This document shows positions 31,574 to 43,934 of a DNA stretch of 64,000 nucleotides, piece by piece; positions within the stretch are counted from its first letter, which is position 1; each line of letters opens with the position of its first letter. The DNA comes from Hsuehochloa calcarea. Its lineage: Eukaryota > Streptophyta > Magnoliopsida > Poales > Poaceae. A model generated the notes under the pieces. The model searched no databases. It was not told where the DNA came from and saw nothing but the letters and a program-made list of their open reading frames with translations. The stretch is taken from contig CM070594.1 in NCBI GenBank assembly GCA_036346395.1, positions 23,841,385 through 23,905,384 on the forward strand. The letters run 5' to 3'. Both the position numbers and the translations under genes were made by a program.

Positions 31574-34005
31574 TCACAACCATCTACATCTCTCTATCTT
31601 GGTGAGCTTGTTCAGCTTCGCATCCCCGTTGGAAGCAAAAGCCTTCAACGCAGTCATATCTTGCTTCAACCAGGCAATGCTAGCCTTCACACCGTCCTGT
31701 TGGGTAACGCGGCAAGACTACGATAGCACAATTTTTTTTACCACGCAACCAAGGAACCACCGCAAGTAATAGATCACGAGATTACCGCTTGACGCGCCGA
31801 CTCGTAGCGGAAGTTGAGTCGTTGTAGCGAGTTAATGTAGTCGTAGTCGTACTCGCGACGCGTCTCCTCCTTCGAGTAGTCGTACTCGACGCGCGTCTGC
31901 TTCTTCAAGTGGTCGTACCCACCACGCGACTTCTTCTCCGTCTCCGGTGATCAACACAAGTCGCGGATCATCCTAGTGCTGATGCTTCACAACAACACCT
32001 CCAAGGTATCCACACGTATGGGGCAGGATCACCACGCAATGGAGTGCTAGCACCGCAGCGTGGTTGAGAAGGCGTGGCTATTAGGGTTCAGGAGTTCTTC
32101 CAAAGATCATCCTCTCATGTTTCCCCATGCCACCGCTCCTCTTTATATAGGCATCCATGATGGGTCTCGACCTGGAGGCCCATTAGGAACTCTTGGCCTA
32201 TACGAATTCGGATCACCATTCAAAACAGATCATTGCCCTTTAGGTGTGCGACCCCACAGGTTCATGTGAAATCGGTTATGACTCGGAAACCCCTTTTCGA
32301 TCACTAGTCGTTAGCGGTACCTAGCAGCACATAATGATTCCCAAAGACACATAGAATAAATCGGACGAACCTTGATGTAATATGATCTATGATCAGGTCC
32401 TCATCACTTGCGACCAGTTCGTATCTCTATACGACCAGGTTGTAATTGGTCGCGACCAGTTCGTAACTCCTTACGACCAGATTCTTACCATTCTGTGATT
32501 ATGTTTGACCAGTCTACGACCAGCATGTATCTCCATACGACTAGTCCGTAACTGATCAAACTAAGCTACCTACTCATGCATTCTCCTTTTGCCTCACGAT
32601 GTCTGGTTGAACTCCAGGTGAGATGTAGTGTCATCCATGGACTGTTCAATACTTTCTCGATCGAGTGTCGGATAACATCATGCGGTCGACACTTCGACCA
32701 CTAGTGGCATGGCCATGCACTTTCTTTATCCGATCACCACGAGGGGGCTAGAGACATCTCTCCTGTTATGTTAGGAGGGGCAAATCCCATCTCGACCAGT
32801 CACATTTCTCCGTATGTTTCATAGTATACCCGAAAGCTACCTTTATAACTACCCAGTTATGGAGTAGCGTTTGGCAACCCCTAAGAGTGCTATTACACGT
32901 GTAGGAAACCATGCTGATCTCAGGTCTAAGGATTATACATCATCATTACTTGAGACCAACTAATGACACAAAGATTCATAACAATCTCAATAGTATCTCA
33001 ATGATGGGTCTATCCAACACCATGTTCTCTAACATGTGTTCACATTATTGATTCGATATCTCCATATCTATGACCAGTGAAACTAGGTCATCAATCAATA
33101 CATGTGCTAGTCACAGAGTCACTGGTGTTCCGACCAGTGACCTCCGACCAGGGATACATTTAGAATAACATCATATAAGTTAAAGAGTTCCACCAACAAG
33201 TCACATACTTATTGATCTATAACAAATGATTCATTCATGGAACATGATAACATATTATCAAAATCATGAACATATTGAAATATCATCATCTCTATGATTG
33301 TTTCTAGGGCATATTTCCAACAGTCCAGCTCACCCTTTATAGAATCATAGCCTTCCTTGAGGTCAGATGTAACCTCAAGAAGATCTGGAATGGCATCCTC
33401 AAGGCATGTAGTGTCCTCATGAAGAAGCCCCATGTCCACCAGGTATTGCTGGTACTTGTCGATCCACAAGAAAAAATGCAACAATTGGAAACCTGCCAAG
33501 CACAGAATGAATCCAATTTAGCCATAGTGCAACCCTAATCCATACCAATTTCTCCCTAATTTATTCTAAATCGCACAACCCTAAAACCCTAGCCACGGTG
33601 CAACCGTAAAACCCTAGCCATGGTGCATTCCTACTTAGTAAAAATTTCTCCCTAAAAATCGCCCAACCCGAAAACTCTAGCCACGGTGCGCCCCTAATCA
33701 GTACCAATTTCTCTCAAATTTCTCCAAATTCACATAACCATATAACCCTAGCCTTGTGCTATCCAACCCAAATTAGTGCCAATTGCAACAAAAAAGAAAA
33801 GGAGCCAAGAACTTACTTCAGATTGATTCCTCGGACACTTGAAGAAATTCTTCCCTAGGATGTTCTTCGTCTTCGAGGTGAGCTCCACCACCTTCTCTAC
33901 TCCGCAAATAAGGTAGTCGATGAGGGCAAAACCGCTATTCTCGTGCCTCGGCAATGGCACACGACTAGGGATAGAGCGGGCGCCATAGGATCTCCCCTTA
34001 GACAT
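31574..34005 (-). pseudogene. MULE second ORF: GRF-like zinc finger plus coiled coil, split by a solo LTR
   Basis: Minus strand, starting at an ATG at 34005. Exon 1 (34005-33817) encodes MSKGRSYGARSIPSRVPLP and a GRF-like finger (LICGVEKVVELTS, then GKNFFKCPRN), ending at a good donor (GAA/GTAAGT). Exon 2 begins at about 33493 after TTGGCAG. It would continue the finger with C..FFLWIDKYQQYL, but the T-tract at 33474-33479 is one base off, so the frame is broken. A heptad-like helix follows (LEDAIPDLLEVTSDLKEG, then SIKGELD). The frame stops at the solo LTR (33322) and resumes after it at 31697 with VKASIAWLKQDMTALKAF, ending at TGA 31576-31574. The function of such GRF ORFs in MULEs is not known to me, but nucleic-acid binding is plausible. 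Confidence 0.7.
31698..33322 (-). mobile_element. Solo LTR of a BARE/Angela/RIRE1-like copia element
   Basis: On the minus strand the segment begins TGTTGGAAATATGCCCTAG, the hallmark start of BARE/Angela LTRs. It ends TTACCCAACA, giving TGTTGG...CCAACA termini, over 1,625 bp. A TATA box (CTATATAAAG, minus strand near 32148) lies at a suitable place. The flanks share GTCC (31694-31697 and 33323-33326), a four-base match to the expected five-base duplication. No internal coding region remains, so it is a solo LTR left by recombination. The motif CGACCAG is repeated many times near 32400-32560. Confidence 0.8.
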
Positions 34006-34024
34006 AGCAGCTGGGCCCGGGAAA

Positions 34025-34330
34025 GCTCACCACCGCCAGATTTCCCGCAGAGGGTGGTCGCGAGCGAGCGAGCGAGAGAGAAGAACAACACGAGCGCGCT
34101 AGGGTTCTAGTCCGGGATGGCTAGATCCAGCTAGTTAGCTGTCTTGGACCGAACCAGAGGGGCAAAAGCATCCATGCGCATGTGGGTCAGGGTCATTTGG
34201 ACAGAAAAATGAATTTAATATTCGAAAAGAGTAAATTAACAAGGAGACAATATAAGGTGTGTCAAAGCACCTAACTTAATGATATTTTGTAGAAGGTAGT
34301 ACAAAGGTGTGGTATTTTAGCAAATTTCCC
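34025..34330. repeat. Right TIR of the MULE
   Basis: This is the inverted partner of the left TIR. It ends TTTGCTAAAATACC-type sequence read in reverse, directly before the right target duplication at 34331. Confidence 0.85.
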
Positions 34331-34339
34331 AAAAGAGAA
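34331..34339. repeat. Right 9-bp target duplication of the MULE
   Basis: AAAAGAGAA is identical to 27172-27180. Confidence 0.8.
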
Positions 34340-36640
34340 ACCATCTACTCTTGTCCAACCTCTACTGTCTTGGCCTTACTGTCGACATTTTCGAGTTTTT
34401 GGCTTATTTAACCTCTTTAGGGGTGCTATTTTTGTCATTTCCGTAGGGTGGGGGTGGGGGAGGCATTTTCATCCCACCTGCACGGCTACATTTCAACATT
34501 TGCCTTTTTTTTTTTTAAAAAAAAATTCTACTGCAGTGTGCATACATTTTAAAGAAAGAGGATGTACCTGAAATGTGCCGATGAGATTGCAAGCAAAAAC
34601 GATGTAGTTTGATGTAAAGTGTAACATATATACGTAAGATCGACTAGTGTGACTTGAACATGTGGTTCCCTAAATTCGACTCTAAGCACGTATTTGAACC
34701 TATAGTAACTTCGGTAGCACTCGTGTACAGCAATGGTGTGCCAAAATTCAGGATGGTAAACGGCCGCTGTGGAGCAATTCATGGGGAGATGTAAATTAAT
34801 CTGCCCATTGTAGCATTTTGACCCACTTTTAATTTACAAAAGTGCATTGGTGCATTAAAAAATTCTTAAAAATGTATAACATGCTGGAGTGTGTGCATTT
34901 GCAAAAAGGAAGAAGAAAAAAGCGATGAGATCACAGGAGACATGAGTGATCATGTGTATCATCTATAACCCAATTCATTCAAACTAATCACAATATATGT
35001 AGGAATTCATGTAATACAACTGATTCATCTCACCCGGCCGTCCAGCATACTTAATTAGTTTCAGTCTTAGAGGTCTAGCTAGATTAAAATACTTTACAAA
35101 CATACTCAGCGTACTATTGAATCTTGATGATATGCTAAATATTAAAGTAGCAATGGAAATGCGATGAGATCACAGGAGACAGTGAAGCTAGCGCGCATGA
35201 CTTGCTACCTTTGTTGGGTTCCTTTCTTGCCTGAAATTAAAAATACATTGTCCGTAGACGGCCTGTACTATATGTTCGATCGGAATCTTAACGTTACAAA
35301 CTACGTACTGATCGATATACATATTTTTTTCCAGGTGGAGACGCGTAGGTTTGACGGGGTTTACAAGTGCCAAATGACAGCTAGCGTGTGTCCCCTAACA
35401 ATGTTTTTGTACCCTTGTTCTAAGCAGATTGATGTCTAGTAATTGACTGAACTGTGCATTGTTCACCACGTAATATCAAGGACAACGAGTTGTTAATTTT
35501 GGCATTTACTAGACAAAGTAGTGTTTTCTTGCCGATGTTCATTTTATTTAATTTGTGATCTGAGTGGTTTCAATGCCTTGGCTAGCTAAGCAGAATATAC
35601 GAATATGAAGATTTTCTTTCATGCACTGCATGTCTGCATGCATTTTTTTTTTCTGAAAGGAAAGTATGAAGCTTTCTCTACTCAAATATATGTAGAGAAA
35701 GAACTGAATTAGTACATTGGGATATAGTGTCATTCTGTTGGCAGTATGCACGCATGCCCTCACAACTCAAACAACACATCTCATACACTCATACGCCAGC
35801 TCAAGATTAATTTGGACTGGCAAATAAACCAGAATGTAACTTGGAAGTTAGCAACAAATAATAATATTCAAGGCTAATCATTATAGAATCGCACATGTCA
35901 CTTTTCAAGAGAAGTCCTTGTCTACTTAGGACATCTCCAATAGCTAGAGATAATTTTATCTCTAATATATGTTACATCATATTTAGAGACACCATCTTTA
36001 GTATATAGTCTCTATCATACTCTCCAACATTTATATTTTATAATTTTCTTTTGAAATGGGCCCATATATCAACTAGAGTAGACTAATATATCATATCTTG
36101 TTTCGCATTATCCTATCATGTTTCGTGTGCACAACAATCTTTTCAGGAAGAGAGACGACACGTGGTCTCTATCCTCATCCCTCTCCTCTATGTATATAAC
36201 ATAACTAAAAGATGATAATAAATATACTATCGAAGATGAGTGGACCAAACCCCAAATATTATTATGCGTTTCTTTTCTGAAGGATTATTTGAGACTGGTG
36301 ACCCCTTGTCCCCTCCTCCACGTGGATGAATCAACCGGCCGGGGGCCGGCAGTTTGCCGCTCCTGTCACCGACCGAATAGCTGCACACTACTTGTTAACT
36401 TTTAGGGCCTGATTGGGACCTAGGAATCTTGTAGAAATTTCACTAAAAAATAATTATAATGAACAGGACCATAAGCATTTTTTAGATAATATTACATACT
36501 CTGTTATCAAATACCAGTTGTCACTAAAATTTTGTTATCAATTATTCGGTGTTTTACCTTTCCTGACGCATACTTTTTCCCATTTTTCCAGATTAACATT
36601 TTCGCAAATTACGTAACCCCTATTCTACCCATTCCCCCCT
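34340..36640. other. Gene-free intergenic stretch
   Basis: No gene is supported. A 21-bp direct repeat (GCGATGAGATCACAGGAGAC and one more base) occurs at 34922 and 35161. A possible MITE with a GACATCTCCAATAGC end lies near 35930. Confidence 0.55.
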
Positions 36641-36642
36641 AC

Positions 36643-36645
<3 letters not shown>

Positions 36646-36703
<58 letters not shown>
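36646..36703. repeat. (CA)n(TA)n microsatellite
   Basis: A CA run passes into a TA run that directly abuts the MITE at 36706. Confidence 0.9.
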
Positions 36704-36704
<1 letters not shown>

Positions 36705-36705
36705 G

Positions 36706-36966
36706 TGCTTGTGGGTAATTGAGTGCTAAGGTGCTAATGACAATCTTGACCGTTGGATCAGGATTGAACATCCAAGATTAATGGGGCTTCCACCTCCAAA
36801 CCATTTAATCACCTGCATATTCTCACCTCCAATGCACTTTCATTAATGCGTCTGCATTAAACACGCTGTATGATCCCACCACCAATGCTCTACATTAAAC
36901 ACGCTGTATAATCCAATGATCAAGATTGTTATTAGCACCTTAGCACTCAATTACCCATTAGCACTA
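36706..36966. mobile_element. MITE with 54-bp TIRs, next to a (TA)n tract
   Basis: The left end GTGCTTGTGGGTAATTGAGT continues as GCTAAGGTGCTAATGACAATCTTGA. It pairs with the right end, whose reverse complement starts GTGCTAATGGGTAATTGAGT and continues with the same string bar a few changes. The element is 261 bp. It is flanked by TATATATATA and GATATAT, again a TA-repeat insertion. Part of the right TIR is copied again at 37085-37180. Confidence 0.75.
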
Positions 36967-37174
36967 GATATATCCCCCCGACACACACACACACACACAC
37001 ACCACCACCAATGCTCTACATTAAACTTACGAATTTTATTTGATATCTAAATATATATACTAAATTAAAAGAACGAAGGGTATTTTATAATCCAATGATC
37101 AAGATTGAATATCATTAGCACCATATTTGTTTGACACACCTAGCACTCAATTACCCATTAGCACTAGATATATC

Positions 37175-38256
<1,082 letters not shown>

Positions 38257-39179
38257 TTGACATCTGATCGAGTGCTAGATAATTAGGGGGTGCAAACAGG
38301 CCGGATAATTCCTAACCAATCCGGTACCGAATTCCGAAACAGAGTTCAGTATCCGGTACCGAATTTGGGAATGGAGTTCAGTATCCGTCTGGATTCGGTA
38401 TCAGTGTAGAATAGTTAGCATCGAATTTGGTAGCGAAATCGGGAGAGATCCTATCTGACCGAATAGCATCGGTAAACAATAATTCGGATAATATCTGGCC
38501 GGATATCCAGTAAAAAAACTCTTACTTCCTAGCCGGCCTAGCCCATTGACACACCTCCCGCCAACTATTTTACCCGAATTCCCTAACCTAACCAGCAGGC
38601 AGTAGCCACCCACTAGGCCACCACCACCATCATTCACACACACCGACGCCACCACCACGCATGCCTCCCCACTGCCGTCCGCAGCCCCCGCCGCCGGAGG
38701 TCACCGCCGCCCTCCCCCCTGCCGAAAGTCGCCCCCACCGTCCGCGACCTTCGCCCCTTTGGCAGGGAGCCGCCGTCGCCCCCTGCAGTCGCAAGCCGCT
38801 TCCTTCCCCCATCGATGTTCGCGGCCTCCGTCCCCGCCACTGGTAGTTGCCGCTGCCGGGATCCGCCTCCGCCCTGCCTAAGCTCTTCGCCACAGCCTGC
38901 AAACACCGCCAAGAACCACCGTTGAGAGCAACCGTTTGTCGGCTTAAGTTCATTCCGGTTAGTCCTCTAGCACTAGCAGCAAGTCAAATATTTTTCCTTG
39001 TGGTGATTTGTTCTTGATTCCGGTTAGTCCACTCCTCTAGCACTAGCAACACATCTGCAATTTGTTCTTGATTTTTGATGGTGATTTGTTACCCCCTTCA
39101 ATTTATTTGATCGTTTCTTTATACTTGATAGGAACTAGGATGAACAAATTTGTTTTGATAGCATCTGGAGGTGTAATTT

Positions 39180-39545
39180 AATATTTTATCGTGGTGGAAG
39201 AATCACCAATATGAATATCATATTCTCTCAATAGTTGCTTGTGATGTGTTGGCCATGCAAGTGTCAACAGTTGCTTCAGAATCCACGTTCAGTGCTGGTG
39301 GTCATGTCATTGATCCATTTTGCAATCACCTAGAACTCGAAATGGTAGAAGCATTGATCTGTACCAAAGATTGGATAACTGTGTCTAGAAAAGGTGATAA
39401 CTTAAATAGTTTGTCAGCTATTAGTGTAAAAAAAGTTTGTATTGTTTACTAACATAGCTTTTTTTTTTTTTTCAGATTCTAAGGATAAGGTTGCATCTAT
39501 CATTGGTGATCTGGATGTTGTTGAGATCCTTATTGCTAATTAATT
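39180..39545 (+). pseudogene. hAT transposase C-terminal dimerisation domain fragment
   Basis: The text DVLAMQVSTVASESTFSAGG, followed by VIDPF and EMVEALICTKDWI, is the typical hAT C-terminal dimerisation domain, usually about 80 residues. The strand before it can be read as a degraded WW-KN..Y..LS lead-in. An interval from about 39393 to 39474 looks like an intron or insertion. After it the frame reads SKDKVASIIGDLDVVEI to a stop near 39541. No DDE catalytic core is present. Confidence 0.75.
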
Positions 39546-39819
39546 TGATGATTCAGGTATCACACTCTTCTTTTTGTTAAGGTTGTTTATCTTTTTGTTA
39601 CAAATTTGCTTCTAACTTAGTTTGAGATGTTAATTGGCAAATTGTAGGAAGACGAAATTGCTAGTGATGATGAGCTATATCAAATTATAGTTAGCCAACC
39701 AGTCAAGCTGTGAAGTGAAGGTCCGTTGAGGCTGTACTTATGTCATTTTGTTTCCTATTATGGTACAGTGAACTTATGTACGACAGTATGGATTTATGAG
39801 TTATCGCTTATGTTGAACT

Positions 39820-40010
39820 TGTGACACGTCAGTTGTCAAACTTATGTATGAGTATGAATTATTTTGAACTTGTGGCTTGTCGGTTGTCGAACTTGTGCAC
39901 GAATTTATCGGTTGTTGAACTTATGTATGAATTTATCACTTATGTTGAACTTGTGTCATATCGGTTGTTGAACTTATGTAATATGTATAAATTTATCACT
40001 AGGTGAAGGC
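39820..40010. repeat. Degenerate tandem repeat in the hAT 3' region
   Basis: The strings GAACTTGTG, TCGGTTGT(T/C)GAACTT and ATGTATGAATTTATCACTTA recur with a period of about 55-65 bp. Confidence 0.55.
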
Positions 40011-40080
40011 TAGAAGTGATGGTGGTATGGTTTAGTGTATGTTCCTTTTTGCATGCACATACTATCGCCTATATTCACTA

Positions 40081-40480
40081 CCGGACACTGTGTAGTTACC
40101 GAGTGCCCCGACAATTACCGAGTGTCAAAAGTCGGGGCACTCGGCAAACATTATTTACCGAGTGCCAACACTCGGAAAACATAAACACCCGGTAGTAAAC
40201 CGATTAACCGAGTCACCACACTCGGTAACTTAAGACACTCGTTAAAACTACAAGTTTACCGAAGGGCGCACTTTCGGTAAAAAGCGACACTTTCGGTATT
40301 GAGGTGCCACGTCACCTAGGATAGCAACCGTCGCCAAGCGGCGTCACACGGCATGACATGTTTACGAGTGTGGTGAACTTACACTCGGTAAACATGATGT
40401 TTACCGAGTGTAAGTTCACCACACTCGGTAAACAATATCTTTTACCGAGTGTATTGTCGCAACACTCGGTAAAATTCAAT
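40081..40480. repeat. Left subterminal repeat array of the CACTA element
   Basis: More than ten copies of TTACCGAGTG or its inverse occur, often paired head to head to form short hairpins such as GTTTACCGAGTGTAAGTT with its inverse. A looser second patch (TTTCGGTAAA, CACTCGGTAAAC) lies at 40980-41215. Such arrays are the binding sites of the element's own DNA-binding protein in En/Spm. Confidence 0.85.
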
Positions 40481-41215
40481 CAACTTTCTTGTTTTTCCCT
40501 TCATTCTTTTTCCTCTATCCACATATGATATTTAGTACTCCATTCCAAAATATGGTGTTTATTTCGATTTATTTACTATATTTCACAAAATTTTCATTCT
40601 TTATGAAAATTAGGTACATATCGTGTAAATTTAATTGTAATAATTAAAATCGAACTCGATAAATCACGAGATTGGAAGAATTAACATTGAAGCATACATC
40701 TATATTATAGAAAAATTTTCATAACGTTTCGGAAGTATATTTACATTCGTCATTTGCCGAACAGTACATCTTCCAAAGAGACACTAAACATTAACAATGA
40801 CGAGTAGGATTTCTATTAAGAGTGAAATTCAACATTATGATTTGAACTTGGAATTTTTTAGATAGTAAATAGATGACATGAAATAGTTCATGTGAAAGTT
40901 TGGTGAATTTTATGATTAAATTGGCATTTTTCTTTTTAGTTTTGCATGAAATTATGGATACGTTATGAGTGGGACATTAAACACTTTCGGTAAAGGTTAG
41001 CCACGACCCACTGTCGCCACGGTGGGTGCCATCTCTGTTACGAAAGTGCGTAGATCCGGGCACTCGGTAAACATGTACCGTGCCACGATGGGTGCCATGC
41101 TTTGTTTACAGTCAGTAGATCCGGGCACTTTCGGTAAACATGGACTAGGCCCACACGTCATTGGGTGCGGTTCTTGAGTTTACCGAGAGCCGTATATCTA
41201 GGCACTCGATGTAAG

Positions 41216-43934
41216 CACTTAACACCTACCCGTTTCTCCCTCGGATCGTATATCACTCAACAACTCCCGCGACACGCCCGCGACATCCTGCCCGCCGCAC
41301 GCCGTCCCCAGCGCCGGCGCCTCCCGCCGTCCCGCGCGCCGCCGCGCTCCCGCCGTCGCCGGCGCCTCCCCACCGCGCGGCCGCCTCCTCCTCCACCACG
41401 CCGTCGCCGGCGCCTCCCATTGTCGCGGCGCCTCCCACCCGCGGCCGCCTCCTCCCCCACGCCGTCGCCGGCGCCTCGGAGGGTGCATAGAATCGTTGTT
41501 CTTCGCGTGTTGGTTACGCCGGTTCGTCGTCTACATGGACTCTCGGTCCTCACTCCTCGAGGGTCAAATTGCCGATTAGTGCACTGTGTCCCTTCCTTGC
41601 ACCCACTAGAGTACTTACTCAGTATGTAGGGTTGAAGCAAAATAAGGAGATGGTACATTGGTTGTTGTGCATATCAAGCTGCGACTAGCTCTTGCCAAAT
41701 TGCATTGATTTCACTGGTTGCTTGGTCTCTCAATTCCGATTTTATGCGTGAGACTAGTTAATTAATGCATGGTTGTGAGAAATGTTCTATGCATTAAGAG
41801 GAAGTATATGTAAAGCATGGGCAAACCGGTAATTTAGTGATCGAGTTGATGAAATTTTATGAGTTTAATTGGGTTAATGATAGACACTATGAATTCATTA
41901 TTAGGTATCTAGCTTGGTAATTGCTAGTCGAAAACTAATTAATAATCGTATAAACCAATTTGGTAGGATCTATTCATCCGAGTCCCAATGTAAGATGTAA
42001 TTAGCGGATCATATGTTGAATACATGGCGATCGATCATATGTATGAACATAAGGGTATATACCACATGAATCTAGTTCTTGTACTACACTTTGCGAATAC
42101 TGTGACTAATGTTTGTAGCCTTGCATAGAAATGCATTGAATGGTATATGGAGCCTTGGAAGTATTACAAAAATCCTTGGAGTACGCATTATGCAAATGCG
42201 GAGTAGACCAACACTCCAATATGTGTGTAAATATGCATCATTCTTGAACTATTATCTAAATACTACGCATTCAAATTTTAGCGTTAATATTGATCACACT
42301 CATTAGTTCTAAGATACATGTTGTAGGGTACAATACATTGCTTTTCAACTATATTTTGTATGCATGGATAGAATACAATTAACACAACCATTTGTTTGGT
42401 GGACATAGCCTTAGAATACAATCCACATCATAATGTGAAAAATCGAGTCAAAAAGTAACTTTGTACCATTAATTACGGTAAGTTTAGATCATTCGGGCTT
42501 TTGGTGATGCGGGTGGGGTTGGAGCAGTGTACTTTACGAAGAATATATTTGTTACTTACAGTTCCGTTTTCAAGCGAGTTTTGTCTTTAAAAAAATTGTC
42601 AAGCTATTTTCTTGATTGTTGCATGCATAATCGATGATATCGTATAGCATGACACACACAAGATGTGGTTGTATCTAATTTCTTTAAGGAAAAAACAAGA
42701 TCGATGGATGTATCTTCTAGAAGATGAAGAATGTTGTCATGTAAATTAAATATGGTATGAATAAACAAACCGTTCAAAGATCTTCCATATGTCCAGCGGT
42801 GACATGAGAAATAGATGGGATCTTTGCTCGAGAGAAAAACATGTTATCTTCAAGTGATCTCTCATCATTCTTTGTTAACTTGTCAAACCATTCAGATAGT
42901 TGATGTAAGCTACTAGTAGTCTAGTAAAAACAACGTCATATATATGCATAGATCAAGTTACTTATTTATTTATTTCGTTCATGCTTTATTCTTTTATAAT
43001 CGCACGTATTTTCATTACATGTCAATGTTGAGATGTTCCTTGCACTTTGCATATACATAGTCTTCCCATGGTGCAGTCCAAATTACATATCATCACACCA
43101 CAAGCTTTTCATCAGTCCTCCATTGACCCCTTGTTCATTCTGAGATTCAAAGCAAGCAACTCCTATCCTTGAAATGTCTATATGTTTGACATTATTCTTT
43201 TCATTCATTGCATAGCTACGTCCTAAATGCTTAATGGATCACTGAACAACCACGAAATTCAAGCCCATGAGCATCACATCCTTGACGACCTTAATTACTG
43301 ATTCCTTGAGTAAATTCTCGTCGCATTTCTTTGGAATGCGGCATCAACAAAATTTAGGAAGAAACATTAGATTGATCTTCGAAATTATATTAGTGGCTAA
43401 GGATTGAATGAGCCATTGATGTACTAGTTACGAATCGTGATCTTCTTTGGGTCAATGAAAGAGTATCCTTGCTTGCTAGTCATTTTCATTAAATTTAAAA
43501 ATGCTCTAGTAATGTTTTTAAATTGACATAGATTCATTTTTTTTTGTTGGTCCTATATATTGATCCTTATGACATGCATATTGGTACCAGATTGCTCTGT
43601 GACTCTGCTGCTGGTAGCAACAGATTAAGCATATTAGTACTAGATTTATTATCTAGTACTACATCCATTCTTAAATGCATGTCATTCCAAAATTGTGTTC
43701 CCAAATACGTGTTGCAGGCACATCAAACATCGACTACCATTCCCATCTCCTCGTAATTAAAGGGAAGCATCTAGCTAGGCGGAGTAGAGCTCAGGTAAAA
43801 TCTCATCATCCAATCTAGCAAACATCTTCTATGTGAATCGACCAAGAACATGAATGTCTCTTTATCATCTCATATGGTTTTCTCTAGCACTACTACTCTA
43901 TTGCTCTAAAGCGCAATATCGTCTATATGTTAGG
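41216..43934. other. CACTA leader region
   Basis: Bases 41260-41490 are very GC-rich (CGCCG/GCGGC runs), which gives chance long frames on both strands. The remainder to 43934 is AT-rich with no recognisable gene. It probably serves as 5' leader and intron of the transposase gene, or holds small decayed insertions. Confidence 0.5.

Larger units (their letters stand above)
27181..34330 (+). mobile_element. Mutator-like element (MULE), non-functional, with long TIRs
   Basis: The element is about 7.15 kb. Long inverted repeats bound it (left 27181 to about 27550, right about 34025 to 34330), and so does a perfect 9-bp target duplication. It carries a plus-strand MuDR-type transposase that is badly broken (28638-30514) and a minus-strand second ORF with a GRF-like zinc finger (34005-31574). 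A solo LTR of 1,625 bp is nested in the second ORF, so the original element was about 5.5 kb. The outermost left terminus lacks some 17 bases present on the right, which would also impair transposition. Confidence 0.85.

Noticed and set aside
27181..34330. Alternative MULE left end at 27120 (GGGAAAAGTG)
   Set aside because: It resembles the right terminus at only a few bases and gives no matching 9-bp flank, whereas 27181 gives a perfect duplication.
41165..41658. Pro/Arg-rich and Gly-rich frames in the CACTA leader
   Set aside because: They are a consequence of GC-rich simple sequence on both strands, with no codon or family evidence.
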